Part shown: positions 1 through 8,820 of the stretch, one piece after another
Numbering within the stretch: the stretch's first letter is position 1
Layout of the letters: each line of letters opens with the position of its first letter
Assembly (NCBI GenBank): GCA_934343915.1
Contig: CAKRIL010000050.1
Location: forward strand, 1-18,542
Reading direction: 5' to 3'
Length of the DNA stretch: 18,542 nucleotides
Origin: an uncultured Lachnospiraceae bacterium
Lineage (GTDB): Bacteria; Bacillota; Clostridia; Lachnospirales; Lachnospiraceae
Notes under the pieces: generated by a model
What the model was told of the DNA's origin: nothing
Seen by the model: the letters and a program-made list of their open reading frames with translations, nothing else
Database searches by the model: none
Made by a program: the position numbers and the translations under genes

Positions 1-1
1 G

Positions 2-253
2 GCTGTAAAGAAGCAGTTAGAAGTAGATTTTATATGTAATAAAGGTTCTAAAAAGTACTATATTCAGTCAGCATACCGGCTTGGCACAGAGGAAAAATTA
101 GCACAGGAAATCAGGCCATTCTTTAAGATAAATGACTCATTTAAAAAGATTGTCATTACATCTGATACTCCAAAGCCTTGTTATACAGATGAAGGAATTT
201 TAATGATGAATGTGTATGATTTCTTATTAATCCCGGAACTGATGGATTTATAA
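2..253 (+). CDS. C-terminal fragment of a DUF4143-type predicted AAA+ ATPase
   Basis: An open frame enters from the left edge and ends at TAA 251-253, giving 83 residues. The readable tail contains KKQLEVDFIC near its start, a Q-S-A-Y-R-L segment, a run of E-K-L-A-Q-E, a K-K-I-V-I-T segment, and ends with a hydrophobic D-F-L-L-I-P stretch. The EVDF/C start and the later 'lysine, IVIT, ... GI, N-V-x-D-F-L' layout match the DUF4143 C-terminal domain of predicted ATPases, a degraded PDDEXK-like fold. These proteins carry an N-terminal P-loop ATPase, which here would lie outside the window. Their cellular role is mostly unknown; some have been discussed as parts of toxin or defence loci. The assignment rests on recalled family pattern from the last fifth of the protein only, so the ATPase half is inferred, not seen. 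Confidence 0.7.
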   Translation, partial: AVKKQLEVDFICNKGSKKYYIQSAYRLGTEEKLAQEIRPFFKINDSFKKIVITSDTPKPCYTDEGILMMNVYDFLLIPELMDL

Positions 254-419
254 AAAATGACCGTCATTAGAGAACACTTTAAAGCTATGGCACTTACATC
301 AGTTTTTGATTAAGATGAGGCGTGTAATAAATGATTATACGTTTCTAAAAAGGTAATAAAAACATTAGATATTAAAAATATTGTGAAAAAAATTATACAG
401 GATTGGATGATAAAGCATT

Positions 420-1385
420 ATGAAAAACGTAACAGAAACGACAGCCGAAAGAGGCAATAAATCAGATTTTCTTCAAAAAACATGGGTGGTGTGTACACTT
501 GCACTTGTGTGCACATTTCTGTGGGGAAGTGCATCGCCGTGTATCAAGTTAGGATATGCACTTTTTCAGATACCATCAAATGAGACATGGACACAGATAT
601 TGTTTGCCGGGATGCGCTTCATATTAGCGGGAACACTGACTATTCTTATAGGGAGTGCACTTGGCAGAAAGATGTTAGTGCCGACTAAGGCAGCTATGCC
701 AAGTATTGCGAAGCTTGCTTTGTTTCAGACAATACTTCAGTACATTTTCTTTTATATAGGACTTGCTCATAACAGCGGTGTTAAAGCATCCATTATAAAT
801 GGCTCAAATACATTTTTTGTAATACTTCTCGCAGGACTTGTATTTCGTCAGGAAAAGCTCAGCTTTAAGAAGATAGCAGGATGCGTGGTCGGATTCGCGG
901 GTGTAATCATTGTGAGCATGAACGGTAAATCAATAGATATGAATCTCAGTCTCATGGGAGATGGAAGCCTGTTTTTGTGTGCAATATCCTATGCGGTGTC
1001 GTCATGTCTCATGAAGAATTATTCCAAGAATCATAATCCTGTTATGCTCAGCGGCTATCAGTTTATACTCGGCGGTATAGTTATGGTGATTCTCGGACTT
1101 ATCATGGGCGGCAGAATAACCCATGTATCAGTGAGCGCGGTTTTTATGCTGTTCTATCTGGCATGTATATCGGCAGTTGCATATTCACTTTGGGGAATAC
1201 TGCTAAAGCACAACCCTGTATCCAAGGTTGCAATCTTCGGCTTCACTAACCCTGTATTCGGTGTGCTTCTCTCAGCGTGGTGGTTGGGAGAGGGCAGCAG
1301 CGAGCTGGGAATAAATGCACTTATTGCACTCATACTTGTAAGTATGGGTATACTTATCGTAAACGTGCATAGCCTCAAGAGTTGA
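420..1385 (+). CDS. EamA/DMT-superfamily membrane permease
   Basis: A 321-residue integral membrane protein with about ten hydrophobic segments in two halves (roughly residues 22-165 and 180-318). This is the usual length and inverted-repeat layout of EamA (drug/metabolite transporter) exporters. The first half has the typical start T-F-L-W-G-S-A-S-P near residue 33, and the end of each half carries the family's proline/glycine-rich helices (N-P-V-F-G-V near residue 277). The substrate cannot be read from sequence; relatives export amino acids, nucleobases or other small metabolites, or take up sugars. The ATG at 420 is the first in frame, but its ribosome site is weak (CAGGA about 16 bases upstream), so a less efficient start is likely. 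No strong promoter was found in the 166-base gap upstream. Transcription ends at an intrinsic terminator that overlaps the stop codon. Confidence 0.88.
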   Translation: MKNVTETTAERGNKSDFLQKTWVVCTLALVCTFLWGSASPCIKLGYALFQIPSNETWTQILFAGMRFILAGTLTILIGSALGRKMLVPTKAAMPSIAKLALFQTILQYIFFYIGLAHNSGVKASIINGSNTFFVILLAGLVFRQEKLSFKKIAGCVVGFAGVIIVSMNGKSIDMNLSLMGDGSLFLCAISYAVSSCLMKNYSKNHNPVMLSGYQFILGGIVMVILGLIMGGRITHVSVSAVFMLFYLACISAVAYSLWGILLKHNPVSKVAIFGFTNPVFGVLLSAWWLGEGSSELGINALIALILVSMGILIVNVHSLKS

Positions 1386-1403
1386 TAGCTCTTGGGGCTT
1401 TTT
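1371..1403 (+). terminator. Intrinsic terminator overlapping the permease stop codon
   Basis: An 11-base stem AGCCTCAAGAG (1371-1381) pairs with CTCTTGGGGCT (1389-1399) through one G-T wobble, with a 7-base loop, and runs into TTTTT (1399-1403). The permease stop codon TGA (1383-1385) lies in the loop, so the last codons of the gene form the left arm. Confidence 0.85.
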
Positions 1404-1444
1404 AAATGTGATTTTAATAGTTTTCAGAAAATATGTATTTTTGA

Positions 1445-1473
1445 TTGCTAGAATAGACTTTTGGCACTATAAT
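1445..1473 (+). promoter_or_regulatory. Sigma-A type promoter for the nuclease/helicase operon
   Basis: TTGCTA (1445-1450), a 17-base spacer, and a perfect TATAAT (1468-1473). Transcription would start near 1480, leaving a leader of about 100 bases before the TTG start at 1582. No operator-like inverted repeat or riboswitch was recognised in the leader. Confidence 0.65.
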
Positions 1474-1570
1474 TAAAAGGGTGCGTTATATTTTTGATAC
1501 AAGCCTTGAAAATTAGATGGAAAGATAAATGTTTCTATTTTTGAAAGAGCTTGTCAGTTGTAAATAGTTT

Positions 1571-1575
1571 GGAGG
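1571..1575 (+). promoter_or_regulatory. Ribosome binding site that fixes a TTG start
   Basis: GGAGG lies six bases upstream of TTG 1582. No in-frame ATG occurs until residue 32, inside the conserved N-terminal domain, so TTG is taken as the start. Confidence 0.8.
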
Positions 1576-1581
1576 TTTAGC

Positions 1582-2697
1582 TTGAAAAACGAAAAATTGG
1601 AAATAATAAAGAGTACTGAATTTCAAAATTTATTTGACAAATCAAAGAAATTGATTGACAGTGCCAGAAATAATATGGGACAGATGGCAAATGCAATTAC
1701 GGTTATTACAAGTTTTTTGCTTGGAAGATATATTATAGAGCAGGAACAGCAGGGTACTGAGAGGGCAAAATATGGGGCGAAGATTTTGGATTCTTTGTCA
1801 TCATATCTGACAGAAGAATACGGGAGAGGATTTTCAAGGAGCAATGTTGCGGGAATGCGACAATTCTATATTGCTTACAAAGAAAGAGAAAATGAAATTA
1901 TCCAATCGGGAATTGGACAATTTGAACAGGCTTTTGGAATTGTCAAATTAGGAATTGGACAGTTAGAAACAACATACAGGAAAATACCATTTAAGCTGAG
2001 CTGGACACATTATCAGATACTTATGCGTATAGAAGATAAGGATGAAAGAGATTTTTATGAAAAGGAAGCAATACGTTCTAATTGGAATGTAAGTACATTA
2101 AAAAGACAGTTTCACTCAAGCTTATATGAAAGACTTGCATTGAGCAGGGATAAAAATGATGTGATGCGATTGGCAAATGAAGGTGCTGTTCCTCAGAAAG
2201 CGGAAGATATTTTACATACTCCGTATGTACTCGAATTTGCAGGACTAGAAGATAAGGCAGCATATCATGAAAGTGATCTTGAATCGGCAGTAATAGAAAA
2301 AATGCAGAAGTTTCTTTTGGAATTAGGGAAAGGTTTTCTCTTCGAGCAGCGGCAAAAGAGGTTTACATTTAATGACAAAAATTTTTATGTGGATTTAGTT
2401 TTGTATAATAGGCTGTTGAGGTGCTATGTCTTGATTGATTTTAAGATTGATGAGCTTACACATCAGGACTTAGGGCAGATGCAGATGTATGTAAACTATT
2501 ATGATCGTTATGAGAAGATAGAGGGAGAAAATCCGACGATTGGAATTTTACTATGTAAACAAAGCGATGAAGCCCTTGTGGATTTGACACTTCCGGAAAA
2601 TGCTAATATTTATGCAAAAGAGTATAAGCTATATTTGCCAGATAAAAAATTGTTACAGAAAAAATTGAAAGAATGGTTAGATGAAGAACAGAATTAA
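1582..2697 (+). CDS. DUF1016/YhcG-family PDDEXK nuclease
   Basis: A 371-residue protein of the size of YhcG-type nucleases. Residues 1-180 form the helical DUF1016 N-terminal domain, probably a DNA- or partner-binding region; it includes G-R-G-F-S-R-S-N near 81 and K-L-S-W-T-H-Y near 138, both family hallmarks. Residues 225-365 form the PDDEXK nuclease-like domain: D271 in Y-V-D-L-V-L-Y, D286 and K288 in I-D-F-K, and glutamines 299 and 301 in G-Q-M-Q-M-Y-V. All core residues are present, so the nuclease is expected to be active. Family members often sit beside restriction or other defence genes; the biochemical target is not established as far as I know. Start is TTG with GGAGG six bases upstream. 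The stop is 33 bases before the giant helicase, so the two are probably one transcript. Residues 110-127 carry a 14-residue imperfect repeat (GIGQ at 110 and 124). Confidence 0.87.
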   Translation: MKNEKLEIIKSTEFQNLFDKSKKLIDSARNNMGQMANAITVITSFLLGRYIIEQEQQGTERAKYGAKILDSLSSYLTEEYGRGFSRSNVAGMRQFYIAYKERENEIIQSGIGQFEQAFGIVKLGIGQLETTYRKIPFKLSWTHYQILMRIEDKDERDFYEKEAIRSNWNVSTLKRQFHSSLYERLALSRDKNDVMRLANEGAVPQKAEDILHTPYVLEFAGLEDKAAYHESDLESAVIEKMQKFLLELGKGFLFEQRQKRFTFNDKNFYVDLVLYNRLLRCYVLIDFKIDELTHQDLGQMQMYVNYYDRYEKIEGENPTIGILLCKQSDEALVDLTLPENANIYAKEYKLYLPDKKLLQKKLKEWLDEEQN

Positions 2698-2730
2698 GTT
2701 TATGTTGGGCGAACCAAGGAGGGAGTTTCA

Positions 2731-5700
2731 ATGGAAAATTTGTTGTCTGAAGAACGGATTGAAATCATAAAGAAGATACAGGAAGGGCTTGAATTATCAG
2801 TTGAAGCAGACGATGTAGTGACCTATGCTATCCAACAGCAAGGTGTTAATATAATAGATGATGTATGTTTTAAGAATACAACAGAAATTGAACTGGATAA
2901 CTTAAAATTGCAAATTGATTCAGATACCGAATTGATAGAAAAATTTACAGTAGGTATTCAGCGATTACGTGTAGGGGAGGAAATACATTTAAGGTATTTA
3001 AAAGTAAAGTTAAATGGAGATTATTTGGCATCCCTTACGGAGAGGATAACGTGTAATATTAATTTTAAAGTTTACTTTGAAGGCGAAGAGGTGGTTTCTG
3101 TAAAAAAAGATATTGTAGCATTGGCGTATGATCAATGGCCGGGGCTGAAATATTCGCCGGAGATTTTGGCGGCATTTTCCATGCCAAACCACCCGGTTGT
3201 ATTAGGTTTGATTCAATCAGCGTCACAGTTTTTAGATAAATGGACAGGAAACCCGTCCTTGGCAGGATACCAGTTTAACAATCCGAACAGAGTTAAGCAG
3301 ATGGCGGCAGCGGCATATGCGGCAATTCAGCAGAAAAATATTACATATGCAAATCCGCCATCAAGTTTTGAGTTGCTTGGACAGAGAATTAGACTTGCTG
3401 ATGCTGTACTGAGTCAACATATGGGAACATGTATTGATATGACGCTTTTGTATGTAGCATGTCTAGAAGCTATGGGATTAAATCCTATAATGATTCTGAT
3501 GCACGGACATATATTTGCAGGTGTATGGTTGGTTGATGATTCGTTTTCTGATACCATAATTGATGATCCGTCTCAATTGGAAAAGCGTATGGCGAATGGA
3601 ATATGTGAGCTTCTTGTTGTAGAATGTACTGCTATGAATGCAGGTAAATCGCGAGATTTTGATGATGCGGTTAAGATAGCCGAGAATAATGTGTCAAATT
3701 ATGCTATTTTCAGTTTTGCAATTGATGTGAAACGTGCAAGAAGTATGGGGGTACGTCCTTTGCCTGTACGAATTATGACAGATGCAGGTTTTGTGATTGA
3801 ACATAAAGAAAGAGAAGATGGAGATGTGACAACGGCACCGAAAAATATAGGAGATATGTTTGATTTGAGTCACATTGATGAAAAACATGAGACAACAAAA
3901 CAACAACAGTGGGAACACAAACTTCTGGATCTGAGTCTGCGAAATATGCTTATAAATATGCGTTTTACAAAGACGGTGGTTCCACTGTTGTGCAGTAATA
4001 TTTGTTTATTGGAGGATGCTTTAACAGATGGTGAGGAGTTTCAAGTATTGTCACGTCCTGATAATATGATTGTCAGTGAGGACGGGGTAGTAGTAGAAGC
4101 GCTTACAAATTTAGGTACATTCAATGAATACATAGAATTGGAAAGCGGACATAAAAAATTACATTCATTTTATAAAGAAAGAGAGCTTAAAGCTTCACTT
4201 ATAAAAATATACCGTTCAGCAAAGACCTCCTTGGAAGAAAATGGAGCAAGTACACTGTATTTGGCACTTGGACTTTTGCGTTGGACGGAGGATAAAAAGT
4301 CTGGTGTAATGCGGTATGCTCCTATAATTTTAATGCCTATTGATATTACCAGAAAAGCAGCGGGTAATGGATATTCGATGCGTATGCGTGATGAAGATGC
4401 GCAGATTAATATTACACTGCTGGAATTTTTAAAGCAAAATTATGGAATACAAATAAATGGACTTAGTCCTCTTCCGACGGATGAACATGGATTGGATTTG
4501 CCGCTTATTTTTGCTATTATTAGAAAGAGTATTATGTCTTTACCAATGTGGGATGTGTTGGAAACAGGATTCATTGGTAATTTCTCTTTTTCACAGTTTG
4601 TAATGTGGAATGATATTCATAAGCACAAAAATATATTGGAACGTAATGATCTTGTACGAAGTTTAATAAAAGGTGCAATAGACTGGGATTGTAAAATGCC
4701 AGAGAAAGTAGATAAAGATGAGGCATATCTGCCGATTACAGTTGATGCGTCACAATTGCGGGCAATTAATATGGCGGCAAATAATGTGAGCTTTGTATTA
4801 CATGGACCACCAGGAACAGGAAAGTCTCAGACGATTACGGCTATGATTGTCAATGCGTTGGCGAAGGGTAAGACAGTGCTTTTTGTAGCAGAAAAAATGG
4901 CTGCATTGGAAGTTGTTCAGAAAAGGCTTGAAAATCTTGGGATAGGAGATTTTTGCCTTGAGTTACATTCTAACAAGGCTACAAAAAAGTCAGTTTTGGA
5001 TCAATTGAGGAAAAATCTGGAATTGGGAGTTTATGGTTTTAAAACTGATTATAACCAAAAGATAAATGACATAAGGCAGATGCGAATGGATATAGATGCG
5101 TATGTTAAAAAGTTATATGAGGTACGCGTATTTGGCAAAAACTTGAAGGAAATGATTGATATTTATGAGACAATTCCTGATTATGGCGTGGAGCTTCGCT
5201 TTACGGCAGAGTATGCCAGAACATTAACGCAGAGTGATTTGGATATGCAGCGTAGAATGATTGAGCAGTTGGTTGCTGCAGGTAAGGCGGTTGGTCATCC
5301 ACATGGTCATTCGTTATCTTTGATAAGACAGACTGTTTATACACAGACTCTAAAGATGGATTTAGAGGATACGATTTTAAATTATAGGGAATCGTTATTG
5401 AATTTGAAAAAAGCTGTGGGTGTTTTTGAAAGTCTATTTGGAATTTCATCTCCTATAACAGAAATTGATTGGACCAATGTGAAATTGTATGCTGACAGTA
5501 TGATTTCGTTGGAAGTTGTACCTGATATGCTTTTGAAATCAGACAATCTTGACAGAGAATTTGATGTACTGTTGTCATTTGTTTCGTGTAGGGATGCTTT
5601 TACAAATAAAAAAAATACTATGCTTCAGAAATGGAAGGAAAGCTTTTTGCAGGCAGACATGAATATTTATCGTAATAAGTATGATGCTGCAAATAAAAAA

Positions 5701-8568
5701 GTGTTTGGAAAAGGCAGAGCACTGAATAATTTGGTGGTAGAAATTCAAAACTTTGCATCATTTGATGTTGAAGTGTCACAGATGCCGATAATCTTTACAG
5801 ATATTGAGATTTATCAGAAAGAACTGGAGGCTTATGAGGCTAAGAAAAATCAACTTCCTTTTGAGAGGAGACAAATTATTGATAAATATCCTTTAAAACA
5901 GGATTTACTTGTTTACATAAATCATGTAAAAAAGCTATTGGAGTCCGTGAAACAGTTTTCAGATAATATTTGCCAGTTGAAAAATAATGGGAAATTAAGT
6001 GAAGGGATAGAAAGCGCAAGAAATGTATTAGAGTCATACAAGGTAGAAGAAGAAAAGGAGCATATGGTAGTGAATCTTTTACAGCTTTCATTCAAAAATG
6101 CAGAAAGCGATTGGTTTGGTAAACGATTGGAGTTGTGTGATTATCTGATGAAAAATGTGTACGTTATCAAGGACTGGATAACATACAGACAGCACGATGA
6201 AGTATGTCGCAAAGCAGGGTTGGATATTGTGTGTGATGCTTATGAAAACGGACTGCCACATGAGCATGTAATGGATGTATATCTGAAATCTATTTATAAG
6301 GCGATTATTTTATCAGTGATAGAATCGGAACCTGTACTCAATAGCTTTACGGGCAATAGTTTTAATGAGCAAATTGTACAGTTTAGGAAACTTGATAAAG
6401 AATTTATGAATTTATCTAAAAGAGAAATATATTATATCCTTACCCATAACTTACCATCATCTTATGATGACGTGGAGACAAGTAAAGAACTTAATATTCT
6501 CCGACGTGCAATAAGCAGTAATGGAAGGGGATTGTCTATCAGAAATTTGTTTGACCAAGTTCAAAATATTTTGAGAAAACTTACACCATGTATGCTTATG
6601 AGTCCTATATCCGTATCACAGTATCTCGATGTAAATAACCAACCGTTTGATATTGTCATTTTTGATGAATCGTCACAGCTTCCAACCTGTAAAGCTGTTG
6701 GAGCTCTGGTGCGAGGCAAAAATGCTGTGATTGTGGGAGATCCTAATCAGATGCCACCAACCAGTTTCTTTGCTGGAAATACTATTGATGAAGATAATCT
6801 TGACCTTGAGGATTTAGATAGTATTCTTGATGACTGTTTGGCACTGGGGATGCCGTCAACTCATTTACAATGGCATTATAGAAGTAGACATGAGAGCTTG
6901 ATTGCATTTAGCAATAATGAATTTTATGAGAGCTCTATGTTGACGTTTCCATCTGTCAATGATAGGGAAAAACATGTTAAACTGATAAAAGTGGATGGAT
7001 TTTTCAGTCGTAATAAAGGGCGAGTTAATGAAGCAGAGGCAGTTGCTATTGTGGGTGAAATTAAACGTCGTTATAAAGATACAGGATTAAGGAATCAGTC
7101 TATAGGAGTTGTTACCTTTAATATTAGTCAGCAAACTTTAATTGAAGATTTGCTACAGAATGAATTTGTTAAAGATTTGGATTTCGACGCATGGGCGAAT
7201 AATTGTGATGAAACATTATTTGTAAAAAATTTGGAGAATGTACAGGGAGATGAACGTGATGTTATTTTATTTTCAGTGGCATTCGGACCTGATGAAGATG
7301 GTAAACTACTAATGAATTTTGGTCCGCTCAACAAGGACGGTGGATGGAAACGTCTCAATGTTGCCGTGTCACGTGCACGTTGTGATATGATAGTATTCTC
7401 GACGATGACTTCAGACATGATTGATTTGAAAAGAACAAAATCAAAGGGAGTTGAAGCACTGAAGGATTTTCTCGAATTTGCACAGAAAGGGAAAATACAA
7501 AACGATTATTCAAATAGCTATGACTCTAAATATCATGGAATTATGGATGAGATATGTAAGGGACTCGATAAAGCCGGGTACAGATACCAGAAGGAAGTGG
7601 GACACTCAAAGTTTAAGGTAGATATAGCGGTTATCAATCCATATAATGAAGACGAATATTTGTTAGGAATTATGTTGGATGGAGAGTCTTATCATCAGTC
7701 AGCAAATACCAGAGATCGCGAGGTGGCTCAAATAACAGTTCTTCACAGGTTGGGATGGAAACTTCATCGTATCTGGACAATGGATTGGTGGGATGATAAA
7801 CAAAGAGAAATGGACAAGCTTATGAAACTTTTGGACGAGATGCGTGTTGAAGCGGAACAACAGGGTTCTTATGGACAGGACGTTGTCGTCATGACTGAAA
7901 AAGAACATCAAATGATTGCAGACATGCCTGTTACAGATCTTAGTTCAACTATAAACAACGAAATAATAGGTGAATACAAGATTGAAAAATATGTTGAAGC
8001 ACAGCTTGAAATGACATCTTTGGCTACTTCTGACTATATATTGAAAAGTAATATGGCAATAATTGCAGCAAAGTTGCAAGAGATAATAGATGTGGAGGCT
8101 CCGATTTTACAGGATAAATTGATAAAGAAATGTCTGAGAGCTTTTGACATTGGAAGATCAAGTGTAGTAACTCTTGAGGCAACTCAAAAGGCAATGAAGA
8201 AAGTTAGAGCAAAATCTAATAAACAGAATGGAATAAAATTCTATTGGCGAGAAGACCAGAATCCTGATAATTATTATATCTATAGAAATGATACTACTAA
8301 TGAGGAACGTCGGTTACCTGATGAAATATGCCAGCAGGAATTGAAAAATGCCGTATGTGTTGCCTTGAGTAATGGGAAAGTATTAAGGAAAGAAGTGCTT
8401 ATAAAGGAGACTATTAAAATAATGGGATTTTCGCGTAGTGGTTCGGCTTTGGTGGATGCAGTAGAACGTGGTATAAAATATGGTTTGAAAACCGGGGAGC
8501 TTGTACGAGACGTGGATAAAACGATAAGGTATTGTAGCACGAAGTATAATGCTGAATTAGATCAATAA
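2731..8568 (+). CDS. Giant transglutaminase-like / DUF4011 / SF1 helicase / Vsr-like nuclease / DUF3320 protein, candidate antiphage effector
   Basis: A 1945-residue multidomain protein. Residues 1-200 include a beta-rich segment. Residues 225-275 look transglutaminase-like: C234 in G-T-C-I-D, H258/H260, then D269/D270. DUF4011 begins near W394 with LLDLSLRNML. The superfamily 1 helicase has Walker A GPPGTGKS (692-699), DESSQ (1312-1316), GDPNQMPP (1336-1343), Q-W-H-Y-R-S-R-H (1380-1387), VQGDERDV (1504-1511) and RLNVAVSRAR (1541-1550); about 600 residues, partly coiled-coil, separate Walker A and B. A Vsr-like PDDEXK domain spans about 1575-1690 (D1631, D1650, E1652, W-T-M-D-W-W ending 1687). 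A C-terminal DUF3320 domain covers about 1765-1940. The DUF4011-helicase-Vsr order resembles the antiphage protein Hhe. AAGGAGG lies eight bases before ATG 2731. Likely role, by inference: ATP-driven sensing or remodelling of foreign DNA followed by cleavage. Confidence 0.88.
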   Translation: MENLLSEERIEIIKKIQEGLELSVEADDVVTYAIQQQGVNIIDDVCFKNTTEIELDNLKLQIDSDTELIEKFTVGIQRLRVGEEIHLRYLKVKLNGDYLASLTERITCNINFKVYFEGEEVVSVKKDIVALAYDQWPGLKYSPEILAAFSMPNHPVVLGLIQSASQFLDKWTGNPSLAGYQFNNPNRVKQMAAAAYAAIQQKNITYANPPSSFELLGQRIRLADAVLSQHMGTCIDMTLLYVACLEAMGLNPIMILMHGHIFAGVWLVDDSFSDTIIDDPSQLEKRMANGICELLVVECTAMNAGKSRDFDDAVKIAENNVSNYAIFSFAIDVKRARSMGVRPLPVRIMTDAGFVIEHKEREDGDVTTAPKNIGDMFDLSHIDEKHETTKQQQWEHKLLDLSLRNMLINMRFTKTVVPLLCSNICLLEDALTDGEEFQVLSRPDNMIVSEDGVVVEALTNLGTFNEYIELESGHKKLHSFYKERELKASLIKIYRSAKTSLEENGASTLYLALGLLRWTEDKKSGVMRYAPIILMPIDITRKAAGNGYSMRMRDEDAQINITLLEFLKQNYGIQINGLSPLPTDEHGLDLPLIFAIIRKSIMSLPMWDVLETGFIGNFSFSQFVMWNDIHKHKNILERNDLVRSLIKGAIDWDCKMPEKVDKDEAYLPITVDASQLRAINMAANNVSFVLHGPPGTGKSQTITAMIVNALAKGKTVLFVAEKMAALEVVQKRLENLGIGDFCLELHSNKATKKSVLDQLRKNLELGVYGFKTDYNQKINDIRQMRMDIDAYVKKLYEVRVFGKNLKEMIDIYETIPDYGVELRFTAEYARTLTQSDLDMQRRMIEQLVAAGKAVGHPHGHSLSLIRQTVYTQTLKMDLEDTILNYRESLLNLKKAVGVFESLFGISSPITEIDWTNVKLYADSMISLEVVPDMLLKSDNLDREFDVLLSFVSCRDAFTNKKNTMLQKWKESFLQADMNIYRNKYDAANKKVFGKGRALNNLVVEIQNFASFDVEVSQMPIIFTDIEIYQKELEAYEAKKNQLPFERRQIIDKYPLKQDLLVYINHVKKLLESVKQFSDNICQLKNNGKLSEGIESARNVLESYKVEEEKEHMVVNLLQLSFKNAESDWFGKRLELCDYLMKNVYVIKDWITYRQHDEVCRKAGLDIVCDAYENGLPHEHVMDVYLKSIYKAIILSVIESEPVLNSFTGNSFNEQIVQFRKLDKEFMNLSKREIYYILTHNLPSSYDDVETSKELNILRRAISSNGRGLSIRNLFDQVQNILRKLTPCMLMSPISVSQYLDVNNQPFDIVIFDESSQLPTCKAVGALVRGKNAVIVGDPNQMPPTSFFAGNTIDEDNLDLEDLDSILDDCLALGMPSTHLQWHYRSRHESLIAFSNNEFYESSMLTFPSVNDREKHVKLIKVDGFFSRNKGRVNEAEAVAIVGEIKRRYKDTGLRNQSIGVVTFNISQQTLIEDLLQNEFVKDLDFDAWANNCDETLFVKNLENVQGDERDVILFSVAFGPDEDGKLLMNFGPLNKDGGWKRLNVAVSRARCDMIVFSTMTSDMIDLKRTKSKGVEALKDFLEFAQKGKIQNDYSNSYDSKYHGIMDEICKGLDKAGYRYQKEVGHSKFKVDIAVINPYNEDEYLLGIMLDGESYHQSANTRDREVAQITVLHRLGWKLHRIWTMDWWDDKQREMDKLMKLLDEMRVEAEQQGSYGQDVVVMTEKEHQMIADMPVTDLSSTINNEIIGEYKIEKYVEAQLEMTSLATSDYILKSNMAIIAAKLQEIIDVEAPILQDKLIKKCLRAFDIGRSSVVTLEATQKAMKKVRAKSNKQNGIKFYWREDQNPDNYYIYRNDTTNEERRLPDEICQQELKNAVCVALSNGKVLRKEVLIKETIKIMGFSRSGSALVDAVERGIKYGLKTGELVRDVDKTIRYCSTKYNAELDQ

Positions 8569-8653
8569 TATTTTCACTTGAGATACCTTGAAAAAGTATA
8601 ATACTAACATGGCTATCATGACATCGGTATATGCTAACAAGGTATAAGTAAAG

Positions 8654-8682
8654 TTATTGATGACAAATAATTATGGCATAAT
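8654..8682 (+). promoter_or_regulatory. Possible promoter upstream of the small toxin remnant
   Basis: An extended -10 element, TGG followed by CATAAT (8674-8682), lies 17 bases after a poor -35 TTATTG (8654-8659). It would start RNA near 8689, just before the GGGGGGTGAT ribosome site at 8711. Confidence 0.35.
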
Positions 8683-8710
8683 AAGTAAAACTAAGCTTGT
8701 GCGGCGAGCA

Positions 8711-8749
8711 GGGGGGTGATTTATGTCTGATGTACTTGTGGCTGTGTAA
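8711..8749 (+). pseudogene. Truncated type I toxin-like (holin-like) micro-ORF
   Basis: A very strong ribosome site (GGGGGGTGAT, 8711-8720) sits two bases before ATG 8723, but the frame encodes only MSDVLVAV before TAA 8747-8749. From memory, Firmicute holin-like type I toxins of about 30 residues begin with M-S-[DE]-x-L-x-A-[VI], go on into one hydrophobic helix and a basic tail, and use such purine-rich ribosome sites. Here the helix is missing; neither of the other two frames restores a hydrophobic stretch. I read it as the head of a decayed toxin gene. Alternatives are a translated leader peptide for the downstream structured RNA, or chance. Confidence 0.35.
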
Positions 8750-8820
8750 ACAAATGATTTTCGTTGCAATGGCAACACAAAAAAATGCAATTACTCTTTA
8801 GCATAGATTATAATAAAGCC

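Noticed and set aside
1499..1511. 13-base string ACAAGCCTTGAAA shared with 18419-18431
   Set aside because: A match of this length is expected about twice by chance in a window this size, and the flanks do not match; not an attachment site.
8763..8776. GTTGC-AATG-GCAAC hairpin followed by A-run
   Set aside because: For a terminator on the + strand the run should be T; on the other strand the run precedes the hairpin. Short stem, probably chance.
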